Made by a program: the position numbers and the translations under genes. The notes below the pieces were generated by a model. That model searched no databases and was not told the origin of the DNA. It saw only the letters and a list, made by a program, of their open reading frames with translations. A stretch of DNA of 64,000 nt from an uncultured Prevotellaceae bacterium (GTDB lineage Bacteria > Bacteroidota > Bacteroidia > Bacteroidales > Bacteroidaceae): contig CAMHJQ010000002.1 in the NCBI GenBank assembly GCA_946185485.1, positions 1 through 64,000 on the forward strand, read 5' to 3'. Positions 49,563 to 59,279 of the stretch are shown here, piece after piece. Within the stretch, counting starts at the first letter, position 1. The number at the start of each line of letters is the position of its first letter.

Positions 49563-51344
49563 ATGAAGGTATTATCTTTAACAAGCATTCTTCTCTTGCT
49601 GACCTTGCAGGCAGCGGCTTACAAGCAGCAGTCTATCGACATCACGGTGAACGGGCAGAAGCGGAACATGGTGGTATTCACCCCTAATGAACTGCCAGCC
49701 AAATCACCGCTCTTCATCGTGACGCACGGCATGAACCAAGACCCGGAATACCAGTACGGTTCCGACAAGCTGTACGAGTTGATAGACACGGCCAAGTTCG
49801 TCGTCACCTACCTGCGCAGCGACGGAAACACGTGGGACGTCGGCGGCACGAAGGACCAGAACTTCGTCATCAAGAGCATCGACGAGATGGCCTCGCGCTT
49901 TGACATCAACCGCGAGCGAGTCTACTGGTCGGGATTCTCGATGGGCTCCATGCTGATACACCATTGCATCGCCAACATGCAGGACAAGATTGCCGCCTTT
50001 GCCCCCACCAGTGGCATCCAGTTCTCAGAGCAGCCTTGGAACAACTGCAAGAAACCCGTCAACATGATAGAATGTATCGCCTACGACGACGACGTGTTCG
50101 GCTACGAACAATACGGCATCCATGCCTATATCGAGAACTATGCCAAGCACGACAAGCATACGAGCTACAGCAAGACGGTGGGCTACAGGCCCGTCAACAG
50201 CAGCTGGTATGATGGCGACCTGGAGAAATGGACGGGCGGAGCCAACGGCGGCGAGGTGTGGCTGTACTCCTACAACAACGGCGGCCACTGGCCTATGAGC
50301 GAGAACCGTCATCTCATCTGGAACTTCTGCAAGCGATTCTCGCTGAACATGCCCTCGACAACCATCTCGCAGCCTGCTGGCGAGACCACCCACCTGTATC
50401 TGGCACCCGAAGGCAAGGCTGTCTTCCCCGACATCACCGTCGAAGCCACTGCTAAAGCGGTGAGTGGTACAATCGTCAAGGCAGACTTCTATCTTGGCAA
50501 CACCTTCCTCGAGACGCAGACCGAGGCTCCCTACACCGCGACGGTGACCGCCCCTGGCGCCGGCAAGCACGAGATGCGCGTGGTGGTGACAGACGACAAG
50601 AACAAGACGGCCGAGGCTTCCCGCCTGTTCTACTACGAAGCACCCCAGGAGGTCTACGACCTAAGCGCTGACTTCGGCTACGAGGGCATTGTGCCACAGG
50701 GCTGGTACGTCAGCAATGGTACGACTTCGACGACACGCGTGGGCGGCGGACTGCCATTCACCAACGGTCCCCGCATCCTGCATTTCACCAACGAGACCCG
50801 TGCATTCGACTACGGACTGCTGGTTCAGAACACGCAAGGCAAGGAGAAGGCTGCCTGGGCCAAGTTCGGCTGCAAGGACGGCCGTTCTACCATGACATTG
50901 CACGCCGGGCATTATGTCTTAAACTATAGAATATACAACTGGAACAGGCCCGAGTTTTCGCCTGTCACCATCGCCATAGAGGACGCCAACGGACAGGTAG
51001 TGGCCTCGAAAGTTTATACGCCAACCAAGAATATCGGCGGCAGCACGGACAAAGCGTTTGGCGGAATACGTCAGCAGAAATACGAGTTCGACATTGCTGA
51101 GACGGGCGACTATGTCATCGTCTTCTATGCCGACACCCCACGCAACTCAGACTTTGTGGTGGGACGTGCCAGCATCCAGGCGAAGGAATTCTATACAACA
51201 GGCATCCAAGAGATGCATCACTCGCAAGAGGACATGCTCCATGAGGATGGCGCTGTTTACGACCTGCAGGGCCGACGCCAGAAAGAGGGGCAGCGGCAGC
51301 GGGGTATCTATATCAGGAATGGAAGGAAGTTTATCGTTTTGTAG
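49563..51344 (+). CDS. Secreted CE1-type esterase (feruloyl/acetylxylan or depolymerase-like)
   Basis: The 593-residue protein has a signal peptide (MKVLSLTSILLLLTLQAAA), then an alpha/beta hydrolase domain (about 20-270). It contains LFIVTHGMNQDPEYQ (oxyanion region), WSGFSMGSML (nucleophile S126), AYDDD and YNNGGHWPM (histidine). An Ig-like domain (about 285-360) and a beta-rich module (about 365-545) follow. The end VYDLQGRR...GIYIRNGRKFIVL is the Prevotella C-terminal tail seen on many exported proteins. CE1 enzymes release ferulate or acetate from plant polysaccharides, which fits a gut or rumen fibre degrader; the substrate is inferred. Confidence 0.88.
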   Translation: MKVLSLTSILLLLTLQAAAYKQQSIDITVNGQKRNMVVFTPNELPAKSPLFIVTHGMNQDPEYQYGSDKLYELIDTAKFVVTYLRSDGNTWDVGGTKDQNFVIKSIDEMASRFDINRERVYWSGFSMGSMLIHHCIANMQDKIAAFAPTSGIQFSEQPWNNCKKPVNMIECIAYDDDVFGYEQYGIHAYIENYAKHDKHTSYSKTVGYRPVNSSWYDGDLEKWTGGANGGEVWLYSYNNGGHWPMSENRHLIWNFCKRFSLNMPSTTISQPAGETTHLYLAPEGKAVFPDITVEATAKAVSGTIVKADFYLGNTFLETQTEAPYTATVTAPGAGKHEMRVVVTDDKNKTAEASRLFYYEAPQEVYDLSADFGYEGIVPQGWYVSNGTTSTTRVGGGLPFTNGPRILHFTNETRAFDYGLLVQNTQGKEKAAWAKFGCKDGRSTMTLHAGHYVLNYRIYNWNRPEFSPVTIAIEDANGQVVASKVYTPTKNIGGSTDKAFGGIRQQKYEFDIAETGDYVIVFYADTPRNSDFVVGRASIQAKEFYTTGIQEMHHSQEDMLHEDGAVYDLQGRRQKEGQRQRGIYIRNGRKFIVL

Positions 51345-51431
51345 TTTAGAGTTTAGAGATAAGAGATAAGAGTTTAGAATTTAGAGATAAGAGATTAGAG
51401 TTTAGAGATAAGAGATTAGAGTTTAGAGATT
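51345..51431. repeat. GAGTTTAGAGATAAGAGATTA tract before purD
   Basis: Degenerate units of AGAGTTTAGAGATAAGAGAT fill the gap and reach within a few bases of the purD ATG (AGATTAGAGATG). Confidence 0.85.
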
Positions 51432-51435
51432 AGAG

Positions 51436-52722
51436 ATGAAGATATTATTGTTAGGCAGTGGTGGGCGAGAGCACGCACTGGCATGGAAGATTGCTCAGAG
51501 CAGCAAGTGTGAGAAACTGTATATTGCCCCGGGCAATGCCGGAACGGGCAATTGTGGCGAAAACGTGCAGATGAAGGCCGACGACTTCGAGGCCGTCAAG
51601 ACATTCTGCGTAGAGAAAGGCATCGACATGGTGGTGGTAGGTCCCGAAGACCCATTGGTGAAGGGCATCTACGACGACATGAAAGCTGACGAGCGCACCC
51701 AGCATATCCCCGTCATCGGCCCGTCGAAGGCTGGTGCCGTGCTGGAAGGCTCGAAGGACTTTGCCAAGGCATTCATGATGCGCCACCACATTCCCACGGC
51801 CCGCTACGAGACGTTCGACGGCGAGCACCTGCAGGAAGGATTAGCCTTCTTGGAAACGCTTCAGGCCCCCTACGTGCTGAAGGCCGACGGCTTGTGTGCC
51901 GGCAAGGGCGTGCTCATCCTGCCGACGCTCGACGAGGCCAAGCGCGAACTGAAGGACATGCTGGGCGGCATGTTCGGCAATGCCAGCAGCCGCGTGGTTA
52001 TCGAGGAGTTCATGAGCGGCATCGAGTGCTCCGTCTTCGTGCTGACGGACGGTGACCACTACAAGATACTGCCTGAAGCCAAGGACTACAAGCGCATCGG
52101 CGAGCACGACACAGGCCTGAACACCGGCGGCATGGGCAGCGTATCGCCCGTACCTTTTGCCACCAAGGAGTGGATGCAGCAGGTGGAAGACCGCATCATT
52201 CGTCCTACCGTGGAGGGACTGAAGGCCGAGGGCATCGACTACAAGGGCTTTATCTTCTTTGGACTGATCAACAGGACAAACACACCGAGCGGTGAGCCGG
52301 AGCCATACGTCATCGAGTACAACTGCCGCATGGGCGACCCCGAGACGGAGAGCGTCATGCTGCGACTGAAGAGCGACATCGTCGATTTGTTTGAGGGTGT
52401 CGCCGAAGGGAACCTCGACCAGCGAGCCATTGTCTTCGACGACCGTGCTGCCGTCTGCGTCATGCTTGTCAGCGGCGGCTATCCCCAGGCCTACCAGAAA
52501 GGCTACGAGATGACAGGCATCGACCAGGTGGAGGGCTCTATCGTCTTCCACGCCGGAACGGCACTGAAGGACGGAAAGGTGGTCACCAACGGCGGGCGCG
52601 TCATCGCTGTCAGCAGTTATGGCAAAGACAAGGCCGAGGCTCTGCAGAAGTCTTTCGAGGAAGCACAGAAGATTGCGTTCAAGGACAAGTACTTCCGTCG
52701 TGATATCGGTGCGGATTTGTAA
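51436..52722 (+). CDS. purD: Phosphoribosylamine-glycine ligase
   Basis: The 428-residue protein is a complete Pur[20 protein letters not shown] at the start, [17 protein letters not shown], the ATP-grasp region [15 protein letters not shown], and the end of the grasp fold [15 protein letters not shown]. It joins glycine to phosphoribosylamine in purine synthesis. It stands apart from other pur genes. Its leader is a repeat tract, so promoter signals must lie further upstream or within the tract. Confidence 0.97.
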   Translation: MKILLLGSGGREHALAWKIAQSSKCEKLYIAPGNAGTGNCGENVQMKADDFEAVKTFCVEKGIDMVVVGPEDPLVKGIYDDMKADERTQHIPVIGPSKAGAVLEGSKDFAKAFMMRHHIPTARYETFDGEHLQEGLAFLETLQAPYVLKADGLCAGKGVLILPTLDEAKRELKDMLGGMFGNASSRVVIEEFMSGIECSVFVLTDGDHYKILPEAKDYKRIGEHDTGLNTGGMGSVSPVPFATKEWMQQVEDRIIRPTVEGLKAEGIDYKGFIFFGLINRTNTPSGEPEPYVIEYNCRMGDPETESVMLRLKSDIVDLFEGVAEGNLDQRAIVFDDRAAVCVMLVSGGYPQAYQKGYEMTGIDQVEGSIVFHAGTALKDGKVVTNGGRVIAVSSYGKDKAEALQKSFEEAQKIAFKDKYFRRDIGADL

Positions 52723-52729
52723 AATTAAA

Positions 52730-52787
52730 GTTGAGAGTTTAGAGAAGAGAGTTGAGAGTTTAGAGAAGAGAGTTGAGAGTTTAGAGT
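52730..52787. repeat. GTTGAGAGTTTAGAGAAGAGA tract before the DUF6427-like gene
   Basis: Three near-identical units of AGAGTTGAGAGTTTAGAGAA run into the start of the next gene; the start TTG lies in TTTAGAGTTTG. Confidence 0.88.
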
Positions 52788-53714
52788 TTGAAGAAGCTAT
52801 TACAAAATAAGGTTGCGGGGAGTAAGTTGACATTGCCGGTGATGATGGTCTATGCCGTCATCATCTGGCTGGTATGCGGACTCGTCACCCAGCAGTGGTG
52901 GCTACAGTTCGGCTGCTTCGTCCTGTCTGCATACTTGATGGCAGAACTCAACAACATCAACGTCCTCATCCGCATCTACTCGCGCTTGGTCAGCTGCTCA
53001 TTCCTGGCACTGTCGTGCGCTGCCTGCTTCCTGTTCCCGCTACATCAGACTGCTTTCATGCAGCTATGCTTCATCGGTTTCCTCGTCATTCTGTTTATGG
53101 GGCACAACAAAGAGGATACGAGAGTAGCCTATTACGCCTTCCTGGTACTGAGCATCGGCAGCATGGCCTTCGTACAGATCGTCTACTTCCTGCCACTGTT
53201 CTGGCTACTGATGAGCACCAATCTCCAGATGCTCTCGTGGCGTACGTTCAGCGCTTCCCTGCTGGGATTGCTGACGCCCTACTGGATAGGAGCTTGCTGG
53301 CTGCTATGGCAGGAGGACTTCACACCCATGATAGACCACTTCCTGAAAGTGGCTGATGTCAGTTCGTTGTACGACATCACACTGCTGACATCAGGACAGT
53401 TGGTCTACTATGCCGTCCTGTGCGTCCTGGCCCTGACGGGTATCATCCACTACATAAAAAGCCATCAAGGCGACAAGATTCGCGTCCGCCTGCTCTATGG
53501 ATTCTTTTCCTGGGTCGCCATCTTCAGTCTTATACTGGCCGTCACCCTGCCCCAGCATTATCATACCCTGATAAGTTTCGCCATCGTCTGCACAGCCCCG
53601 CTACTGGCACACTTCATAGCGCTGACCTCCACCAAGATCACCAATGCAGCATTCATCATCATTGTCTGCGGACTGCTGCTGTTAACCGGCTACAGCCTAT
53701 GGACGCTCTTATAG
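52788..53714 (+). CDS. DUF6427-like polytopic membrane protein
   Basis: The 308-residue protein has about eight hydrophobic segments (for example VYAVIIWLVCGLVTQQWW, LQFGCFVLSAYLMAEL) and short charged loops. It resembles the DUF6427-type membrane proteins next to purine or glycosyltransferase genes in Bacteroidetes, an uncertain match. No transport motif is seen. The longest start is TTG 52788 (MKKLLQNKVAG), lying at the end of a repeat tract. The first ATG in frame is 18 codons on, inside the first membrane segment, so TTG is more likely. It overlaps the YqaA-type gene by 16 nt. Confidence 0.7.
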   Translation: MKKLLQNKVAGSKLTLPVMMVYAVIIWLVCGLVTQQWWLQFGCFVLSAYLMAELNNINVLIRIYSRLVSCSFLALSCAACFLFPLHQTAFMQLCFIGFLVILFMGHNKEDTRVAYYAFLVLSIGSMAFVQIVYFLPLFWLLMSTNLQMLSWRTFSASLLGLLTPYWIGACWLLWQEDFTPMIDHFLKVADVSSLYDITLLTSGQLVYYAVLCVLALTGIIHYIKSHQGDKIRVRLLYGFFSWVAIFSLILAVTLPQHYHTLISFAIVCTAPLLAHFIALTSTKITNAAFIIIVCGLLLLTGYSLWTLL

Positions 53715-54154
53715 CCCTTCTCATCAGCTACGGCTATTGGGGAATGTTCCTGACGGCCTTCGTCGCCGGCTCGTTCTTTCCCTTCTCCAGCGAGGCTGTG
53801 ATGACAGGTCTGCTGGCTGCAGGTCTGGACCCGTGGGGACTCATCATCTATGGCACCACCGGCAACGTGCTGGGTGGCATGTTCAACTACACCGTCGGAC
53901 GCATGGGCAAGTTGGAGTGGATAGAGAAGTACCTGCATGTCAAGCAGAAGGATATGGACCGTGCCACCCGCTTCATGGCAGGACGCGGTGCATGGATGGG
54001 CTTCTTTGCCTTCGTGCCCGTCTTGGGGTCGGCTATCACCATCGTCCTGGGACTGATGCGTGCCAACCTGCCCATCTCGCTGTTGAGCATCACGCTGGGC
54101 AAATTCCTGCGATACGTGCTACTCATCTACGGAGCCAACCTGCTTATTGGTTAA
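53699..54154 (+). CDS. YqaA-type SNARE/DedA-like membrane protein
   Basis: The 151-residue protein has three to four membrane segments and the YqaA pattern: FVAGSFFPFSSEAVMTGLL (re-entrant loop) and GNVLGGMFNYTVGRMGK, then FVPVLGSAITIVLG. These relate to DedA/VTT proteins that move lipids across membranes. ATG 53699 overlaps the end of the upstream gene by 16 nt, which suggests coupled translation. A longer open frame extending upstream lies wholly within the preceding gene and is not used. Confidence 0.85.
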   Translation: MDALIALLISYGYWGMFLTAFVAGSFFPFSSEAVMTGLLAAGLDPWGLIIYGTTGNVLGGMFNYTVGRMGKLEWIEKYLHVKQKDMDRATRFMAGRGAWMGFFAFVPVLGSAITIVLGLMRANLPISLLSITLGKFLRYVLLIYGANLLIG

Positions 54155-54240
54155 AAAAGGTGAAAAAGTAAAAAGGTAAAAAAGTAAAACGTAAAGTAAT
54201 CATAAAGTTCAAACATCAAACATCAAAGTTCAAAATAAAA
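54155..54240. repeat. AAAGGTAAAAAAGTAAAA and AAACATCAAAGTTCAAA tracts
   Basis: Two repeat families lie side by side: an AAAGGTAAAAAAG type (54155-54190) and a TCAAAGTTCAAACATCAAA type (to 54237), directly upstream of a -7 box at 54245. Confidence 0.75.
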
Positions 54241-54244
54241 GAAG

Positions 54245-54252
54245 TACCTTTG
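54245..54252 (+). promoter_or_regulatory. -7 box TACCTTTG for the DUF2723 gene
   Basis: An exact TAnnTTTG match 38 bp before the ATG at 54291. Confidence 0.6.
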
Positions 54253-54290
54253 CAGTTTAGAATAATAGAAATCATACAAGACAAGAAGGA

Positions 54291-57200
54291 ATGAAACAAT
54301 TCAGACTTGTGGACAACGTCATGGGCTGGCTGGCATTTGCCATCGCCGCCTTTGTGTACTGCTCCACCATCGAACCGACGGCATCCTTCTGGGACTGCCC
54401 CGAATTTATTTCCACTGGTTACAAACTTGAGATTGGTCACCCGCCCGGTGCACCGTTCTTCATGCTCACGGCAAACCTGTTCTCGCAGTTTGCCAGTGAC
54501 CCCAGCCACGTGGCCTATATGGTGAACATGATGAGTGCCCTGCTCTCGGCAGCCACCATTCTGTTCCTCTTTTGGACCATCTCGCACCTGGCACGGTGCC
54601 TGCTCATCAAGCAAGAGGACTTCCGTGCTGCCAGCACGCTGGGCGAACTGTCGTGGTGGAAGATTGTAGCCATCGAAGCCTCAGCCCTTGTGGGTGCACT
54701 GATCTACACCTTCAGCGACACCTTCTGGTTCTCGGCTGTCGAGGGTGAGGTGTATGCCTACTCGTCGGCCTTTACCGCCGTGGTGTTCTGGCTCATCCTG
54801 AAGTGGGAGGACCATGCCGACGAGCCCCATGCCGACCGCTGGCTGGTGCTCATCATGTATATGACGGGCCTCTCCATCGGCGTACACCTGCTGAACCTGC
54901 TGTGCCTGCCGGCCATCGTACTGGTATACTACTACAAGAAGTTCCCGACCGACGACCCGAAGCGCGACCTGAGAGGCTCGCTGATAGCCCTGTTCATCTC
55001 GGTGGTTATCCTGGCTGCCGTCCTCTACGGCGTCGTGCCTGGCATCGTACAGGTGGGCGGCTGGTTCGAGCTGTTGTTCGTCAACATCCTCGGCTGTCCG
55101 TTCAATACGGGTGAGATTATCTATATCTTCCTGCTCATCGGCGTCATCATCTGGGCCATCTACGAAACCCAGCGCCCCGGCAAAATGGTCAATGGTCAAT
55201 GGTCAATGGTCAATGAGAAACGTCAGAACGTGGCCTTCCTGCTGGCTGTCGCCATGTTAGGCATTCCCTTCTACGGACATGGCTGGATGTCGGTCATCAT
55301 CGGCGTCATCGTACTGGCCGTGATGTGGTATGTCCTCGGCTATCAGGTGAAGGCCAGCGGCCAGAAGCCCAAGGCCCTCGTCTCTGCCCGCATCAAGAAC
55401 ACGTCGCTGCTCTGCATGCTCATGCTGATGATTGGCTACTCGTCGTATGCCCTCATCGTCATCCGCTCGGCAGCCAATCCGCCCATGGACCAGAACTCGC
55501 CCGAGGACATCTTTACGCTGGGCGAATACCTGGGTCGCGAGCAGTACGGCCAGCGCCCGCTGTTCTACGGTCAGGCCTACACGTCGCAGGTGGCACTGGA
55601 GAAGGACGGCGAATACTGCCGTCCCGTCATGACAAAGGGCGACCCCGTATGGCAGCGTAAGGAGAAGGCATCGGCCGACGAGAAGGACGAATACTTCATC
55701 CTGCGTACCAAGGACGAATACAAATACGCGCAGAACATGCTGTTCCCCCGCATGTACAGTGCTGCCCATGCCAGCCAGTATGAGAGCTGGATGGGTGGTG
55801 TCGACGGTCGCGAGGTACACTTCGACCGCTGCGGCGAGGATGTGACGGTGAAGGTGCCGTCGCAGTTGGAGAACCTGCGCTTCTTCATTTCCTACCAGTG
55901 CAACTTCATGTACTGGCGCTACTTCATGTGGAACTTCGCCGGCCGCCAGAACGACTTGCAGGGTAATGGCGAGCCGGAGCACGGCAACTGGCTGAGTGGC
56001 TTCGACTGGTTCGACAACTGGCGCTTAGGCGACCAGAACCTGCTGCCCGACGAGTTGAAGGAGAACAAGGGACATAACGTCTTCTACTGCCTGCCGCTGC
56101 TGCTGGGACTGATTGGTCTCTTCTGGCAGTCGCTGGCCAAGCATCACGGCTCTGCCAAGGACCAGACAGGCATCCGCCAGTTCTGGGTGGTGTTCTTCCT
56201 GTTCTTCATGACCGGTCTGGCCATTGTCTTCTACCTGAACCAGACACCGTCACAGCCCCGTGAGCGTGACTACGCCTATGCCGGTTCGTTCTATGCCTTC
56301 GCCATCTGGTGCGGACTCGGCGTAGCTGCCATTATCGAAATACTGAAGCAGTACCTCAAGAAGGTTAATCCGATGATGATCGCCTGCTTCATCGCTGTCG
56401 CCTGCCTGCTGGTGCCTGTCCAGATGGCCTCGCAGACGTGGGACGACCACGACCGCTCAGGGCGCTACACCTGCCGTGACTTCGGCCAGAACTACCTGAT
56501 GTCGCTGCAGGACGAGGGTAACCCCATCATCTATACCAATGGTGACAACGATACCTTCCCGCTGTGGTACAACCAGGACGTAGAGGGTGTGCGCACCGAT
56601 ACCCGCGTGTGCAACCTCAGCTATCTGCAGACCGACTGGTATATCGACCAGATGCGCCGTCCGGCCTACGACTCTCCGTCGGTGCCCATCACGTGGCAGC
56701 GCATTGAATACTGTGCCGGCACCAACGAGTATGTCTCCATTGAGCCTCGCATGAAGGAAGTCGTGCTCGAACACTACCGCGAGAATCCGGAGATGGCCCG
56801 TGAGCAGTTCGGCGACGATCCCTTCGAGCTGAAGAACGTGCTGAAATACTGGGTACGTTCCAAGGACAAGGACCTGCACGTCATCCCCACCGACACCCTG
56901 TATATGACCATCGACAAGGAGGCCGTGCGCAAGAGCGGCATGATGATGGCCACCGACAGCATCCCCGACCGCATGGTCATCTCGCTGAAGGGTAAGAGTG
57001 CCCTCTACAAGGGAGACCTGATGATTCTGGAGATGCTGGCCGAGTGTAACTGGACACGCCCCATCTACGTGGCTGTCTCCGTGGGTGAGGACAACTACAT
57101 CAACCTCGGCAACAACACCATCACCGAGGGTCTTGTCTATCGCATCACGCCGTTCACCACCAACCACGACGGCAAGCCCATCGAGGGTGTGAAGAGCTTC

Positions 57201-57725
57201 GATACGAAGCGCACTTACGACAACGTGATGCACCGCTTCAAGTTCGGTGGCATCGACAAGCCCGGCATCTACCTCGACGAGACGGTGATGCGCATGTGCT
57301 ATACCCACCGCCGCATCATGGCTCACTTAGCCATGTCGCTGGCTAACGAGGGCAAGAACAAGGAAGCCGAGGAGGTGCTCCGCTATATCGACAAGCAGAT
57401 ACCGACCTACAATGTTGCTCACAACTACAGCTCGGGCTCCATGGACATGGCACGGGCATGGGCTACCATCGGCAACCAGAAGGAGTCGCAGAACATCCTC
57501 GACGCCCTGTGGAAGAACAGTTCACAGTATATGCGCTGGTACTGCAACCTCGACCAGAGCCGCTTTGAGTCTTCCAGCAACGAGTGCGCCATGCACCTCT
57601 ACATCATGCAGCAGCTGTTGAGTCTCGGCGACGCCTTCGACCAGAAGTGGTCGAAGGGCCGTATGGACGAACTGGGAAAGATCATGGAGACCTACGAGTC
57701 GAGAGGTGGCCGGCTGGGGTATTAG
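54291..57725 (+). CDS. DUF2723 family membrane protein (GT117-like)
   Basis: The 1,144-residue protein has a dozen or so membrane segments in its first 720 residues, with the DUF2723 signature near the start (TIEPTASFWDCPEFISTGYKLEIGHPPGAPFF, in part: WDCPEFISTGYKL). A large soluble C-terminal part carries helical repeats near the end (EEVLRYIDKQIPTYNVAHN). DUF2723 proteins resemble protein O-mannosyltransferases (GT-C fold), so sugar transfer from a lipid-linked donor to exported proteins is a reasonable but unproven role. Residues about 298-309 (MVNGQWSMVN) are coded by an in-frame AATGGTCAATGG repeat, between membrane segments. Confidence 0.88.
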   Translation: MKQFRLVDNVMGWLAFAIAAFVYCSTIEPTASFWDCPEFISTGYKLEIGHPPGAPFFMLTANLFSQFASDPSHVAYMVNMMSALLSAATILFLFWTISHLARCLLIKQEDFRAASTLGELSWWKIVAIEASALVGALIYTFSDTFWFSAVEGEVYAYSSAFTAVVFWLILKWEDHADEPHADRWLVLIMYMTGLSIGVHLLNLLCLPAIVLVYYYKKFPTDDPKRDLRGSLIALFISVVILAAVLYGVVPGIVQVGGWFELLFVNILGCPFNTGEIIYIFLLIGVIIWAIYETQRPGKMVNGQWSMVNEKRQNVAFLLAVAMLGIPFYGHGWMSVIIGVIVLAVMWYVLGYQVKASGQKPKALVSARIKNTSLLCMLMLMIGYSSYALIVIRSAANPPMDQNSPEDIFTLGEYLGREQYGQRPLFYGQAYTSQVALEKDGEYCRPVMTKGDPVWQRKEKASADEKDEYFILRTKDEYKYAQNMLFPRMYSAAHASQYESWMGGVDGREVHFDRCGEDVTVKVPSQLENLRFFISYQCNFMYWRYFMWNFAGRQNDLQGNGEPEHGNWLSGFDWFDNWRLGDQNLLPDELKENKGHNVFYCLPLLLGLIGLFWQSLAKHHGSAKDQTGIRQFWVVFFLFFMTGLAIVFYLNQTPSQPRERDYAYAGSFYAFAIWCGLGVAAIIEILKQYLKKVNPMMIACFIAVACLLVPVQMASQTWDDHDRSGRYTCRDFGQNYLMSLQDEGNPIIYTNGDNDTFPLWYNQDVEGVRTDTRVCNLSYLQTDWYIDQMRRPAYDSPSVPITWQRIEYCAGTNEYVSIEPRMKEVVLEHYRENPEMAREQFGDDPFELKNVLKYWVRSKDKDLHVIPTDTLYMTIDKEAVRKSGMMMATDSIPDRMVISLKGKSALYKGDLMILEMLAECNWTRPIYVAVSVGEDNYINLGNNTITEGLVYRITPFTTNHDGKPIEGVKSFDTKRTYDNVMHRFKFGGIDKPGIYLDETVMRMCYTHRRIMAHLAMSLANEGKNKEAEEVLRYIDKQIPTYNVAHNYSSGSMDMARAWATIGNQKESQNILDALWKNSSQYMRWYCNLDQSRFESSSNECAMHLYIMQQLLSLGDAFDQKWSKGRMDELGKIMETYESRGGRLGY
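55184..55216. repeat. In-frame AATGGTCAATGG repeat inside the DUF2723 gene
   Basis: Four TCAATGG units code VNGQWSMVN in a loop between membrane segments; the frame is kept. Confidence 0.88.
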
Positions 57726-57822
57726 TTGAGAGTTTAGAGTTGAGAGTTTAGAGTTGAGAGTTTAGAGTTTAGAGAAGAGAGTTCAAACTTCAAATTTCAA
57801 ACTTCAAATTTCAAATTTCAAA
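57726..57822. repeat. GAGAGTTTAGAGTT and TTCAAATTTCAAAC tracts before the deacetylase gene
   Basis: Five units of the GAGAGTTTAGAGTT family (57726-57782) are followed by CAAACTTCAAATTTCAAA units (57783-57822), ending 4 bp before the ATG. Confidence 0.88.
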
Positions 57823-57826
57823 ACAG

Positions 57827-58438
57827 ATGATTATCGAGCAGCCCTCCATCTGGCTACGGTGGTTATATCCCAAGGCACTATGGCGTATGGACCGTCACGA
57901 GAAGGCCGTCTATCTGACCTTCGACGATGGTCCCATCCCCGAGGCCACGCCCTGGATTCTTGACGTGCTGAAGCAGTATGGCGTCAAGGCCACCTTCTTC
58001 ATGGTGGGCGACAATGCCCGGAAATATCCCGAACTGCACCAGCGTGTCATTGACGAGGGGCACCGCATCGGTAATCACACGCACAACCACATTAGCGGCA
58101 TCCGCTACTCCATCCACGACTACAGCTATAATGTAGAGAAGGCCAATGCGTACCTGAAGACCAACCTGGTGCGCCCTCCTCATGGTTGGATGCGCCTCGC
58201 CCAGTATGCATGGCTCAGCAGGAAGTTCAAGATTGTCATGTGGGACCTCGTCACGCGAGACTATTCCAAGTGGATGACCGCCGAGGACGTGCTCAACAAC
58301 GTCAAGCGCTATGTCCGCAACGGCAGCATCATCACCTTCCACGACTCGCTGAAGTCCATCGACAAACTGCGCACCGCCCTGCCTGCCGCCATCGAGTGGC
58401 TGCGTGACGAAGGCTACGCATTTAAGATATTCCAATAA
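57827..58438 (+). CDS. Polysaccharide deacetylase (NodB domain)
   Basis: The 203-residue protein is a single NodB fold with VYLTFDDGP (D33, D34: catalytic base and metal ligand), IGNHTHNHI (metal histidines), VRPPHGW and the final ITFHDS. The family removes N- or O-acetyl groups from chitin, peptidoglycan or similar polymers. There is no signal peptide, and the N-terminal LRWLYPKALWRM is shared by the short Bacteroidetes form. Start ATG 57827 follows a repeat tract. Confidence 0.92.
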   Translation: MIIEQPSIWLRWLYPKALWRMDRHEKAVYLTFDDGPIPEATPWILDVLKQYGVKATFFMVGDNARKYPELHQRVIDEGHRIGNHTHNHISGIRYSIHDYSYNVEKANAYLKTNLVRPPHGWMRLAQYAWLSRKFKIVMWDLVTRDYSKWMTAEDVLNNVKRYVRNGSIITFHDSLKSIDKLRTALPAAIEWLRDEGYAFKIFQ

Positions 58439-58466
58439 ACATAACAAACAAGCTACGTAAAGAATT

Positions 58467-59276
58467 ATGAAAAGCATTTTAGAAGGACGTCCTGCCCTGC
58501 AGCAGGAGATTGAGAAGATTGCCGAGGTAGCAGGCTACCTGTGGCAGAACGGATGGGCCGAACGCAACGGCGGCAATATCACCGTCAACATCACCGAGTA
58601 TGCCGATGCCGAGATGCGCCAGCTGGCACCTATCAGCGACGTCATCCAGATTGGTGTCACCCTGCCAGCCCTGAAAGGCTGCTACTTCTATTGTAAAGGT
58701 ACAGGCAAGCGCATGCGCGACCTGGCACGCCGTCCCATGGACAACGGCAGCATCATCCGCATCCTCGACGACTGCGCCTCGTACGTCATCATCGCCGACA
58801 ACCCCGTGATGCCGACATCCGAGCTGCCCAGTCACCTGACGGTGCATGCCAAGCAGATTGCCGACGGCACTGGCTACAAGGCCACCGTACATACCCACCC
58901 CATCGAGCTGGTCGCCATGAGCCACTCCAGAAAATTCCTCGGCAAGGACGTGCTGACGAATATTCTCTGGTCGATGATTCCCGAGACCAAGGCTTTCTGT
59001 CCCTTAGGCTTAGGCATCGTACCTTACGAGCTGCCCGGTTCCACCATGCTGGCCGACGCCACGCTACGTGAACTCGAGGACTACGACGTCGTTCTGTGGG
59101 AGAAGCATGGTGTCTTCGCCAAGGGTACTGACGTCATGGACGCCTTCGACCAGATTGACGTGCTGTCCAAGTCTGCCAAGATCTATATCGACGCCAAGTG
59201 CATGGGCTTTGAGCCCGAGGGTATGAGCGACGAACAGCTCAAAGAAATGACCGTTGCCTTCAACCTGCCTAAGTAA
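58467..59276 (+). CDS. rhaD: Rhamnulose-1-phosphate aldolase
   Basis: The 269-residue protein is a class II aldolase of the RhaD type: GWAERNGGNITVNI (phosphate loop), HLTVHAKQI and VHTHPIEL (H142 with the zinc site), and LWEKHGVFAKG with the third histidine. It splits L-rhamnulose-1-phosphate into dihydroxyacetone phosphate and L-lactaldehyde. No rhaA, rhaB or rhamnose transporter is in the window, so it is an isolated member of the pathway here. The DsbD-like gene starts 3 bp downstream. Confidence 0.95.
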   Translation: MKSILEGRPALQQEIEKIAEVAGYLWQNGWAERNGGNITVNITEYADAEMRQLAPISDVIQIGVTLPALKGCYFYCKGTGKRMRDLARRPMDNGSIIRILDDCASYVIIADNPVMPTSELPSHLTVHAKQIADGTGYKATVHTHPIELVAMSHSRKFLGKDVLTNILWSMIPETKAFCPLGLGIVPYELPGSTMLADATLRELEDYDVVLWEKHGVFAKGTDVMDAFDQIDVLSKSAKIYIDAKCMGFEPEGMSDEQLKEMTVAFNLPK

Positions 59277-59279
59277 AGG

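Noticed and set aside
51841..52833. Long minus-strand open frame opposite purD
   Set aside because: Antisense shadow of purD, and it begins in repeat DNA.
53420..53698. Upstream extension of the YqaA-type frame
   Set aside because: It lies within the preceding membrane-protein gene in another frame. The YqaA family begins at ATG 53699.
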